From contig OZ024929.1 in NCBI GenBank assembly GCA_964017235.1, positions 107,121,793 through 107,185,792 on the forward strand: 64,000 nt of DNA, in the 5' to 3' direction. Both the position numbers and the translations under genes were made by a program. Below are positions 1 to 10,640 of the stretch, piece by piece. The notes beneath the pieces are model-generated. The model saw only the letters and a program-made list of their open reading frames with translations, did not search any database and was not told the DNA's origin. This stretch comes from Sabellastarte sp. h YS-2021. Taxonomy: Eukaryota > Annelida > Polychaeta > Sabellida > Sabellidae. Within the stretch, counting starts at the first letter, position 1; every line of letters begins with the position of its first letter.

Positions 1-435
1 CTCTTACGGTTTTCGAGATATTGACACTTTTCTATTTTCCGCAAAAATCCAAAATGGCCGCCAAAAGTGGCGAAAATCGATATTTTTCCCCTTTGCACAG
101 GACACTCTTGTGCTACCCTTCTGGTCAAAAATTCGCTTGAAATCGCTCTATCTCTTACGGTTTTAGAGATATTCACACTTTTCCATTTTCCGCAAAAATC
201 CAAGATGGCTGCCAAAAGTGGTGAAAATTGAAATTTTACCCCTTTGCACAGGACATTCTTGTACTACCTTGCAGGTCAAAAATTCGCTCGAAATCGCTCT
301 ATCTCTTATGGTTTTCGAGATATTCACACTTTTTCATTTTTTTCCCGCTAAAATCCAAGATGGCCGCCAAAAGTGGCGAAAATTGAAATCTTTCCCCTTT
401 GCATAGGACACTTTTGTACTACCCTGAAGGTCTAA
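1..435. repeat. 151-bp tandem repeat, about 2.9 copies
   Basis: The phrase CTCTTACGGTTTTCGAGATA recurs at 1, 152 and 303, a period of 151 bp. Each unit carries a segment close to AAAATGGCCGCCAAAAGTGG, then a CCCCTTTGCACAGGACAC segment, then GGTCAAAAATTCGC. Open frames here are read-through of the array and have no gene features. The same family returns in inverted orientation near 63720-63870, and diverged relatives lie at 58440-58760 and 33500-35594. Confidence 0.9.
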
Positions 436-700
436 ATGCAATAGTTTTCAAGTTACAAGTGATTTCACTCATGATGGTAGTTAGTGAAAAATCCAAAAGT
501 AGCTATTACTCACTTATCTATTGAGATAGACACCCAAGTTACTCACCATGTTGTTGCTGTGGGAAAAAGTAGGTGAATAACATATTTTAACAAAATGCTC
601 TAAATACAATACTTTTCAAGTTATAATCGATTTACTGCATGATTTCATTAATTTTAATGCATTAAAAATTATTTTAATAATTCATAAAAAAACTTTAGCA
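436..700. repeat. Diverged copies of the 166-bp satellite family
   Basis: About 1.6 degenerate units. They share the phrases TAGCTATTACTCACTTA, GTTGTTGCTGTGG and CAATACTTTTCAAG with the better preserved 166-bp array at 4266-5870. This stretch bridges the 151-bp and 133-bp arrays. Confidence 0.65.
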
Positions 701-3700
701 TGTGAAATATCTCCAAAATGTAGGTGAATGAGTTATTTGAGAAATACTGGCTATCTGCAATACTTTTAGTGATAATAGGCAATTACTCATTTTGAGTAGG
801 TGAGTAATTAGATATGGATCTGAAAATTCACTAATTGAAAGTTCTCCCAAAATATAGGTGAAGTGAGTTATTTGAAAAATACTGGCTATCTGCAATACTT
901 TTCGAGATAATTTGCATTTACTCATTCGAGTAGGTGAGTAATTACCTACAGGTTTGGAACTTCACCATGTGAAAGCTCTTCCAAAAGTAGATGAATGAGT
1001 TATTTGATAAAAATTGGGTACCCACAATACTTTTAGAGATAATTAGCATTTACTCATTTTGAGTAGGTGAGTAATTACCTACGGGTCTGAAACTTCACCA
1101 TGTGAAAGCTCTTTCAAAAGTAGATGAATGAGTTATTTGAGAAAAATTGGCTATCTGAAATACTTTTAGAGATAATTCTCATTTACTCATTTTGAGTAGG
1201 TGAGTAATTAGCTATGGGTCTGAAACTTCACCATGTGACAGCTCTTCCAAAAGTAGATGAATGAGTTATTTGAGAAAAATTGACTATCTGCAATACTTTC
1301 TGAGATAATTCGCATTTACTCATTTTGAGTAGGTGAGTAATTAGCTACAGGTCTGAAACTTCACCAAGTGAAAGCTCTCCTAAAAGTACATGAATGAGTT
1401 ATTTGAGAAAAATTGGCTAGCTGCAATACTTTTAGAGATAATTCACAGTTACTCATTTCGAGTAGGTGAGTAATTAGCTACAGGTCTGAAACTTCACCAT
1501 GTGAAAGCTCTCCCAAAAGTAGGTGAATGAGTTATTTGAGAAAAATAGGCTATATGCAATACTCTTAGAGATAATTCGCATTTACTCATTTTGAGTAGGT
1601 GAGTTATTACCTATGGGTCTGAAACTTTGCCATGTGAAAGCTCTTCCAAAAGTAGATGAATGAGTTATTTGAGAAAAATTGGCTATCTGCAATACTTTTA
1701 GAGAGAATTCGCATTTACTCATTTTGAGTAGGCGAGTAAGTAGCTACGGGTCTGAAACTTCACAATGTGAAAGCTCTTCCAAAAGAAGATGAATGAGTTA
1801 TTTGAGAAAAATTGGCTATCTGCAATATTTTTAGAGATAATTAGTATTTACTCATTTTGAGCAGGTGAGAAATTAGCTACAGGTCTGAAACTTCACCAAG
1901 TGAAAGCTTTCCCAAAAGTAGATGAATGAGTTATTTGAGAAAAATTGGCTATCTCCTATACTTTTAGAGATAATTCGCATTTACTCATTTTGAGTAGGTG
2001 AGAAATTAGCTATGGGTCTGAAACTTCACCATGTGAAAGCTCTTCCAAAAGTAGATGAATGAGTTATTTGAGAAAAATTGGCTATCTGCAATACTTTTAG
2101 AGATAATTTGCATTTACTCATTTTGAGTAGGTGAGTAATTAGCTACGGGCGTGAAACTTCACCAAGTGAAAGCTCTCCCAAAAGTAGATGAATGACTTAT
2201 TTGAGAAAAATTGTGTATCTGCAATTCTTTTAGAGATAATTCGCATTTACTCATTTTGAGTAGGTGAGTAATTACCTACGGGTCTGAAACTTCACCAAGT
2301 GAAAGCTCTCCCAAAAGTAGATGAATGAGTTATTTGAGAAAAATTGGCTATCTGCAATACTTTTAGAGAGAATTCGCATTTACTCATTTTGAGCAGGTGA
2401 GAAATTAGCTACAGGTCTGAAACTTCACCAAGTGAAAGCTTTCCCAAAAGTAGATGAATGAGTTATTTGAGAAAAATTGGCTATCTCCTATACTTTTAGA
2501 GATAATTCGCATTTACTCATTTTGAGTAGGTGAGAAATTAGCTATGGGTCTGAAACTTCACCATGTGAAAGCTCTTCCAAAAGTAGATGAATGAGTTATT
2601 TGAGAAAAATTGGCTATCTGCAATACTTTTAGAGATAATTTGCATTTACTCATTTTGAGTAGGTGAGTAATTAGCTACGGGCGTGAAACTTCACCAAGTG
2701 AAAGCTCTCCCAAAAGTAGATGAATGACTTATTTGAGAAAAATTGGCTATCTGCAATACTTTTAGAGATAATTCACATTTACTCATTTTGAGTAGGCGAG
2801 TAATTAGCTATGGGTCTGAAACTTCACCATGTGAAAGCTCTTGCAAAAGTAAATGAATGAGTTATTTGAGAAAAATTGGCTATCTGCAATACTTTTAGAG
2901 ATATTTAGCATTTACTCATTTTCAGTAGGTGAGAAATTAGCTACAGGTCTGACACTTCACCAAGTGAAAGCTCTCCCAAAAGTAGATGAATGAGTTATTT
3001 GAGAAAAATTGGCTATCTGCAATACTTTTACAGATAATTAGCATTTACTCATTTTGAGTAGGTGAGTAATTAGCTACGGGTCTGAAACTTCACCAAGTGA
3101 AAGCTCTTCCAAAAGTAGGTGAATGAGTTATTTGAGAAAAATTGGCTATCTGCAATACTTTTAGAGATAATTAGCATTTACTCATTTTGAGTAGGTGAGT
3201 AATTAGCTATGGGTCTGAAACTTCACCATGTGAAAGCTCTTCCAAAAGTAGATGAATGAGTTATTTGAGAAAAATTGGCTATCTGCAATACTTTTAGAGA
3301 TAATTAGCATTTACTCATTTTGAGTAGGTGAGTAATTAGCTACAGGTCTGAAACTTCACCAAGTGAAAGCTCTCCCAAAAGTAGATGAATGAGTTATTTG
3401 AGAAAAATTGGCTATCTGCAATACTTTTAGAGAGAATTCGCATTTACTCATTTTGAGTAGGTGAGTAATTAGCTATGGGTCTGAAACTTCACCATGTGAA
3501 AGCTCTTCCAAAAGTAGATGAATGAGTTATTTGAGAAAAATTGGCTATCTGCAATACTTTTAGAGATAATTCGCATTTACTCATTTTGAGTAGGCGAGTA
3601 ATTAGCTATGGGTCTGAAACTTCACCATGTGAAAGCTCTTCCAAAAGTAAATGAATGAGTTATTTGAGAAAAATTGGCTATCTGCAATACTTTTCGAGAT

Positions 3701-4265
3701 ATTTAGCATTTACTCATTTTGAGTAGGTGAGAAATTAGCTACAGGTCTGACACTTCACCAAGTGAAAGCTCTCCCAAAAGTAGATGAATGAGTTATTTGA
3801 GAAAAATTGGCTATCTGCAATACTTTTAGAGATATTTAGCATTTACTCATTTTGAGTAGGTGAGAAATTAGCTACAGGTCTGACACTTCACCAAGTGAAA
3901 GCTCTCCCAAAAGTAGGTGAATGAGTTATTTGAGAAAAATTGGCTATCTTCTATACTTTTAGAGATAATTCGCATTTACTCATTTTGAGTAGGTGAGAAA
4001 TTAGCTAGGGGTCTGAAACCTCACTAAGTGAAAGGTCTTCCAAAAGTATATGAATGAGTTATTTGAGAAAAATTGGCTATCTGCAATACTTTTAGACATG
4101 ATTAGCATTTACTCATTTTGAGTTGGTGAGTAACTAGCTACGCGTCTGAAACTTAACCAAATGAAAGCTCTCCCAAAAGTAGGTTCAATGAGTAATTTGA
4201 GAAAAATTGGCTACCTGCAATACTTTTAGAGATAATTCGCATTTACTCATTTTGAGGAGGTGAGT
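701..4265. repeat. 133-bp satellite array, about 27 copies, with higher-order structure
   Basis: GAGTAGGTGAGTAATTA recurs at 794, 928, 1061, 1194 and 1327, giving a period of 133-134 bp. Units differ at a few diagnostic sites, such as ATGTGAAAGC versus AAGTGAAAGC and GGTGAGTAATTA versus GGTGAGAAATTA. A rare variant combination starting near 1861 (GCAGGTGAGAAATTAGC, then a CTATCTCCTATAC unit, then GCTACGGGCGTGAAAC) recurs from about 2393, 532 bp later, which is exactly four monomers. The same monomer fills 23755-25515 and, inverted, the last 130 bp of the window. Confidence 0.95.
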
Positions 4266-5870
4266 AAGTAGGCCAAAGTTCACCAAACCATTTTCCCCTT
4301 AGCATAGGATACTCTAGTACTACCCTGTGGTTCAAAAAGTTTGCTCGAAATTTCTCTATCTCTTACAGTTTGAGAGATATTTCTGATTTTTCACATTTTC
4401 ACTAAAAGTAGCAATAAAGTAGCCATTACTCACTTGTACATTGAGCAACAGTTGTGAAACTTAAATACGTTACAGTTCACAAAAAAGTACATGAACAACA
4501 TATTTGAGAGAAATTGTGTAGCTGCAATACTTTTGAAGATATAAGCCATTTACTCATTATGGTTATCATTAAAAATTGAAAAAGTAGCTATTACTCACTT
4601 AGCTATGGAGATACACTTCCAAATTACTGACCATGTTGTAGCTGTGGAGAAAGTAGCTGAACATCATATTGGAACAAAATTGTGTAGCTGCAATACTTTT
4701 GAAGATATAAGCCATTTACTCATTGACAGTTATAAGTCATATAATTATATTAGGTAAAAGCGCTATTACTCACTCAAAAGTAGGCCAAAGTTCACCAAAC
4801 TTTTTCCCCCTTAGCAATAGGATACTCTAGTAGTACCCTGTGGGTCAAAAATTTGCTTGAAATTGCTCTATATCTTACAGTTTGAGAGATATTTGTGATT
4901 TTTCACATTTTCACTAAAAGTAGCAATAAAGTAGCCATTACTCACTTGTACATTGAGCAACAGTTGTGAAACTTAAATATGTTACAGTTCACAAAAAAGT
5001 ACATGAACAACATATTTGAGAGAAATTGTGTAGCTGCAATACTTTTGAAGATATAAGCAATTTACTCATTATGGTTATCATTAAAAATTGAAAAAGTAGC
5101 TATTACTCACTTAGCTATAGAGATACACTTCCAAACTACTGGCCATGTTGTAGCAGTGGAGAAAGTAGCTGAACAACATATTGGAACAAAATTGTGTAGC
5201 TGCAATACTTTTGAAGATATAAGCCATTTACTCATTATGGTTATCATTAAAAACTGAAAAAGTAGCTATTACTCACTTAGCTACGGAGATACACTTCCAA
5301 ACTACTGACCATGTTGTAGCAGAGGAGAAAGTAGCCGAACAACATATTGGAACAAAATTGTGTAGCTGCAATACTTTTGAAGATATAAGCCATTTACTCA
5401 TTATGGTTATCATTAAAAATTGAAAAAGTAGCTATTACTCACTTAGCTATGGAGATACACTTGCAAACTACTGACCATGTTGTAGCTGTGGAGAAAGTAG
5501 CTGAACAACATATTGGAACAAAATTGTGTAGCTGTAATACTTATGAAGATATAAGCCATTTACTCATTATGGTTATAATTAAAAATTGACAAAGTAGCTA
5601 TTACTCACTTAGCTATGGAGATACACTTCCAAACTACTGACCATGTTGTAGCTGTGGAGAAAGTAGCTGAACAACATATTAGAACAAAATACTGTAAATG
5701 CAATAGTTTCAGAGTTATAAGCCATATAATTATATTAGCTAAAATAGCTATTACTCACTCAAAAGTAGGCCAAAGTTCACCAAACCCCAAAAATATTGAA
5801 GAGCAAAAAAATTCATTAGGACTTGTGATTTATCAAAAATGTGTAACTGTAGTAGTTTCAGAGAAAACTG
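4266..5870. repeat. 166-bp satellite array with 512-bp internal duplication
   Basis: GAAGATATAAGCC recurs at 4535 and 4701, and again at 5047, 5213, 5379 and 5545, always 166 bp apart. A longer segment starting GTAGGCCAAAGTTCACCAAA occurs at about 4268 and 4780 and again near 5765. Part of the array was therefore multiplied as a 512-bp block. It lies between the 133-bp array and the microsatellite-hairpin terminus, as it does at 25510-26480. Confidence 0.9.
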
Positions 5871-5871
5871 C

Positions 5872-5975
5872 GTGACACACGCACGCACGCATGCACCCAC
5901 GCACGCACGCATGCACGCACGTACACACGCACATGGTGCAAATTATAATGTCCCTCCGGCGAGCCGGGCGGGAGA
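5872..5975 (+). mobile_element. Microsatellite plus hairpin terminus of the satellite element
   Basis: A CACG/CACA/CATG microsatellite (5872-5937) is followed by ATTATAATG and an imperfect GC-rich hairpin (CTCCGGC...GCCGGGCGGGAG, 5951-5975), then AT-rich DNA. The same order occurs at 26590-26692, and inverted at 61776-61860. I read it as one end of a non-autonomous mobile element whose core is the tandem array. The Helitron-like assignment is inference. Confidence 0.7.
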
Positions 5976-7210
5976 TAAAAAATGAGTGACGTGCAAGAAT
6001 TCCGATAGGAATTTCCCATGACGTGAGGCAGTGGAAAACCACATAAAAGACTAGAATGAAGCCTGGACAAAACATCATGGACCTTCATATGTGGAACAGA
6101 GTTTGAGGGAATAAAGGACAAAATGTTAATCCAAATAGTTATTGTCTGAGCAGCAATATTACCCTCTTTGGACTTCAGAAGAAAGACAAAGAAGAAATCC
6201 TCCTAAGATAGTCAGAATAGCTAGATAGATAGTATCTAAGGAATCTGACAGAAAGGAAGGAAAATTCCTCTGAGACATCCTGACCACAACAAAACTCAAA
6301 GCAAGAAGAGCCTTCTGAAGGTAACTGGCTTAAGCCAGGAAAGCAAGATCTGACTTAAGGATGACTTAGGCCATCCCTAGAGAGTGTGAGAGGATACCTT
6401 TGACTAAAGGAAACAAACTCACTCCTTCTCCTTCCCCAAAAACAAGGGAGTAAGAAAGACTGTCTAATATGTGAAAAACTTTGCTCAGCAAGGGAAAAGG
6501 GTTCAAGAGCAGCATTGGTAAGAGCCTGCAGAACCAAGGTTTAAGTACCCAGCAGGTAGGTGACAACTACTCTTATCCTGGACTTAAGCTCTAAATGAGT
6601 CTTCTAAGCTCCTTATAAGAATCCAACTCCAAGTAAAAAATTGTGACAGCTGTATCCCTATTGCCTGGGAAATATTCCAAAATTGGAATATTCAGCAATA
6701 AAAGGGATAGTTGAAGCATGGCAGAGTGGCCATGTTTCTCACAAGTTTTTGAAGCAGTTCCACATTGCTTCATAGACAGTTATGGAGGATTAAATATTCT
6801 CCAGGACCCCTCCTGTGAAGATTCTTCTGTAAGGAGATTTCAGCCACAAGGCACGAAGAAAGGAACTCCATAAGAATAAATAACAAACCTCTAAATGAGG
6901 TTGTTAAGAAGAATAAGAGGAAGAGCCCTTGGCTTTCTTAAAGGAGATCTCGAGGCCAAACCTTGGCAACTGGCAAGGAACCTTGGCAAGGAAGGCTACA
7001 AGAAGCAAGCTACAGCTCAGAAAGTAAAATAACTTCTTGGCCATAAGAGTGCACAGAGCTGAAGGAGGGAAGGAGTAAACTCCAAGATATCTGTTGCCAG
7101 AGCCTAAGGATCTAGCACAGGAGGCACATGCAAGAGAAGCTTGTGATTGAATCACATGGCAAAGAGATCTAAATCAGATGAGAAGTCTGAGACTGCCATC
7201 TGAAGATCCA

Positions 7211-7300
7211 AGAATTGAGAGACCACTTAATATGAAAGGTCAGGTAAGACCTCCAAGAATTGAGAGACCACTAAATATGAAAGGTCAGATAAGACCTCCA
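7211..7300. repeat. 45-bp direct tandem duplication
   Basis: AGAATTGAGAGACCACTTAA at 7211 and AGAATTGAGAGACCACTAAA at 7256 start two 45-bp units that differ at only a few positions. This is the only clear tandem duplication in the 6-10 kb stretch. Confidence 0.85.
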
Positions 7301-8499
7301 GAGATGATATGCCAAGGATTCATGCCCCTGGAACATGTGTATGTGGAAGAACAGACTTGCTCTTGTAAAAATAATGACAAACAGGTGCCAAAATAGAGAC
7401 ACATATCCCAAGAGTGGAAGCTCTGTTGATATAAAAAGAAAGCACAGACAACAGTGTTGCCTGAGACTATCTGAAGTGTGCCTTGAAGAAAGGACAAGTG
7501 AAGAACAAATGTCTTGAGAACAAGACATCTGTGTTGTCTGAGGCTGTAAGGATGGTCCTTTGATGAAAGGATAAAAGAGGACCAAATGTCTGAGCAAAAA
7601 TGGCCACTTTGAACTCTAAAACTAATAACAAGATGGGACTGCTACATCAAAGATGGACCTAAAGTGGTCAAAAGAGCAAAAAGAGCTCCCTAACCCTGAA
7701 GTGAAACATCCATGTAAGTAGATGTAAAACTAGGGAATTAAAGGGAGGAATGCAATGACATAGTTCCCAGGAAAGTACCATCTTAAATAAACCTTCACAG
7801 AAGGACCAAAGAATAGAAAATGCAAAGCACCTTGGAGAAGGAAAATCAAAGTGTCCTGAGATAACACTGAAGAAGTGTCATGTGCAGGCGACCTTGAAGA
7901 AGTGGCTTCCAAATGGAAGCCAGGAGAAATAAAGAAAAAAAGAAATACACTCTACCCAAGAGCAAAACTGAGCAAGAGTGAGCCAAAGGACAGAAAGGAG
8001 GCATATCGAGGAAGAGAAGTGGTCCACTGGCCAATTAGAAGGGATAAAATGATCAACTGATAAGTTTCCATCCTGATAGTTTGGAAAACCAGGAAAAGAT
8101 CCAAATCTAGGAAAAGATCTAAATCTAATACTGGTTTCCAGTCTTCTATCTCTTTGTCAAGGAAAAAAGAAGGCCTGAGACAATCAGGTAAAAGGGAGCC
8201 CATGCACTTGATCTGCTCTTACGAACAGCAAGTGTGAGGCTGATTGACAAAGAACAGCATACTTCTGAGGAGAAGCAAAAAAGTTAAAGAAGATGCAATC
8301 AGGAAAATGGAATCTGAGAGACCACTGGAAAGTGAAAACCAAGTTCCAGATTTCAGGAAAAGAAAGGCTGACACCCAAACATTTCAAATGAAATGGAAGA
8401 AATCAGTTGACCTCCCACTGGCAAGTGGAGGGATCTGGAAGTAAGAGTGAGAGTTTGAATGAAACAAACCACTCTTATCTCCTGAAGGACACCATTATA

Positions 8500-8524
8500 G
8501 AGGTGGAGGCTGAGCCTCCGCCTC
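8500..8524. repeat. Short GC-rich hairpin
   Basis: GAGGTGGAGGCTGAGCCTCC plus GCCTC forms a long stem with a tiny loop and one mismatch. It stands alone, with no microsatellite or array beside it. Function unknown. Confidence 0.6.
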
Positions 8525-10383
8525 TGGAAGGCATTCCACCATCAGAATGTTGGAACCTGGAAAGGAACCACATCCCCTCAGCACTAGGTTAGAGAGAAGA
8601 CTCCCTTGGAGGAAAACACCTTTATTGGTTTGCCTCAAGAGGCCAATGCAGAAGCGTAAAAGACGCACCTTTAGTAAGGACAGTAAGAAAGCTCCTGGTT
8701 ATACAGTTATATGTGATTTAAGAGAGACCCCACAACAAACAGTATAAGACCAAAAAAGGCCCAATTTCCCCTACAAAGTGACTAGGCACAAGTGAGGGAA
8801 AGGGAATAGGAAATCTCTCCAAACAAAGTGCAAGGAGAACTTATGGCTGGAAAAGGCCATAGATTAACCAGCTGAAATGAGCTGAAAGATCCATTGAAAG
8901 ATGTCCAAAGCATGGTGGGTGGTAAAAGATGATTGATAAAAACTGTCTGGTTAATCAACTTCACTAAGTGATCAACAAAACAGGACTCAAGGAATGCCAG
9001 AAAACATCCGCCTAGGAAAGAAAAGGTCTTAAAACAACCCATCAGGCTAGATCCCAGGTCCAGATACCTGAGTAAGTCCAACCCAAAAACCCCTTACAGA
9101 GGGTTTGTACCTGGCAGAACTAAGTTTTAGAAGGAAACTTTGCGTAAATACCCAACTTCTTAAACTTGGAATGAGAAGATGCCTAAAATCATGAGTGACA
9201 GAAAGAAGAAATCTGACATCATGAAGGAACTTCTGGGCCAGGAAAAGGGGTGACCAATAGGAGAAAAACTGAGACTGTTCAAAAATTAATGAGAGCAGTC
9301 AACTGTTCTCCCCAAATTCTGTTGGACAGGAGGCCAAAAAATTTATGAAGATTGAAGGACAAAGTCCGAAGCATCCAAATAGTCCAACAGACTGGCACAA
9401 AAAATGTTGGAATTAGGTCCCAGTAGTCTGCCTGAAAGTCAACTACATATAGAGGGACCCCAACATACCCAAAAGGGAGATGTACCAGTAGGTAGTCAGA
9501 TCTAAAAACTGGTGAAAATGTATTTAAAACTGTTGAATAACAGTAGATGTTCACCAAACCCCAAAAATTTTTCTAGAATTAGAAAATGAATGGAGCTGTT
9601 ATAACAATAGCAAAATCAGTTGGATTCAACTGATAAGGACTTATTCTTAAGAAGAGCCCTGAACAAGAATGGTCTTGAGAAGGTCATCCCAGCACCAAAA
9701 GGCAGCCTGAATAGGCCAAGCCTTAGGCACCAAAGAGGCCAAAGGACTAAAAATGGACTGAGAAACCAAAAGACAAAATGACATAAAATTGGAATGTAGG
9801 AAACCAGTAACAGTGAGATGGGTCTCCAAAGGGGAAGACAAAGTCAATCCCAAGAGTCGTTTACCACCATCCTCCAGACTTGAAGGTAGGGAAAGGCTGA
9901 AAGTAGAGACCCTAGGTTCACAACTGAACCCAAGACACACTGAAACCAGGATCCGTATCCCAGAAATGTCAAATGAAAGGGCCTGTACAAGTAATGAACC
10001 GTGAATGGTAGGTACGGAAAAGTACCGTAATTATATGCTAAAAATATGCGTAAAATTGGGGAATTATTGCACATTATGCACTGATGCAGTAATACTCAAA
10101 GAATTATGATAAAGGAGTGGCAAAAACAAACCTGAAATAGCTGTAATCACAGAGGAAATGAATATTTTCTTGCAACCGATCGGTTGTCCTCCATTTTGAA
10201 TGTGACGTCATCGTCACCTGACCTGGTGAAATAGTTGCACTAAGCTCAAAGTTACAGTCAAATAATGCGGTGAAATGAAGAATTTTGTGAAAAGAATGAA
10301 TGAAAACCGTAAATTGGTAATCATACTGCCAAGCTTAACCCAAGTGTTTTCATATGGTAGGGTATATTACATTTTTATGAAAT

Positions 10384-10460
10384 AAAAATAGACATTTATA
10401 GTTGGCCGTAGCCTCAGGTTGTACTCTCGCGGAACTCTTCACAACTCTTCCTCCTTTTCT
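10384..10460 (+). repeat. DIRS left inverted terminal repeat
   Basis: This 77-bp segment (it includes GTTGGCCGTAGCCTCAGGTT) is the reverse complement of 18881-18957, with two mismatches by my reading. The high identity contrasts with the decay of the coding part. Confidence 0.93.
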
Positions 10461-10524
10461 TGTTGCACTTTTGAACCATACCCCTCAGCTGTAATACAGC
10501 GGGGAGGCAGGGTGGGACTCTCTT

Positions 10525-10640
10525 CAGTTCCACATGGTAAGCTTGTAGCTTATAAAAGCTACATTTAAGTAATTAAAATTTTCAATTTTATTGCGCTACA
10601 ATAGCTAACCATGTGGAACTGATTGCTGAATCCAACCATC
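10525..10640. repeat. DIRS internal complementary region
   Basis: CAGTTCCACATGGTAAGCTT (10526) and its inverted partner AGCTAACCATGTGGAACTG (about 10602) flank a loop of about 50 bp. The inverted half also matches the sequence just outside the right terminal repeat (CAGTTCCACATGGTAAGCTA near 19000, continuing into ATTGTAGCRCAATAAAA). Known DIRS elements carry such a region, which is thought to align the ends when the circular intermediate forms. Confidence 0.8.

Larger units (their letters stand above)
5976..10383. other. Unassigned purine-rich region with no recognisable gene
   Basis: About 4.4 kb with a less AT-rich, purine-rich plus strand (many AGAAG, GGAAAG and AAGGA runs) and no open frame longer than about 108 codons. 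None of the short frames shows a domain I recognise. Local structures are a 45-bp direct repeat at 7211-7300, a hairpin at 8500-8524, and near the right edge the palindrome AACCGATCGGTT followed by TGACGTCA (10203-10210). It is flanked by a satellite-element terminus on the left and a DIRS terminal repeat on the right. It could be host intergenic DNA or the decayed remains of a large element. Confidence 0.4.

Noticed and set aside
701..4265. Regular repeat spacing reminiscent of a CRISPR array
   Set aside because: The whole 133-bp unit repeats with no unique spacers, and the DNA is animal, not prokaryotic.
5833..6121. Cys/Val/Arg-rich frames (CVCTCVHACVRGCMRACV) on the minus strand
   Set aside because: They are translations of the CACG/CATG microsatellite.
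10203..10210. TGACGTCA as a CRE-type promoter site for the neighbouring DIRS element
   Set aside because: A single 8-bp match outside the terminal repeat, on the 3' side of the element; no supporting promoter features.
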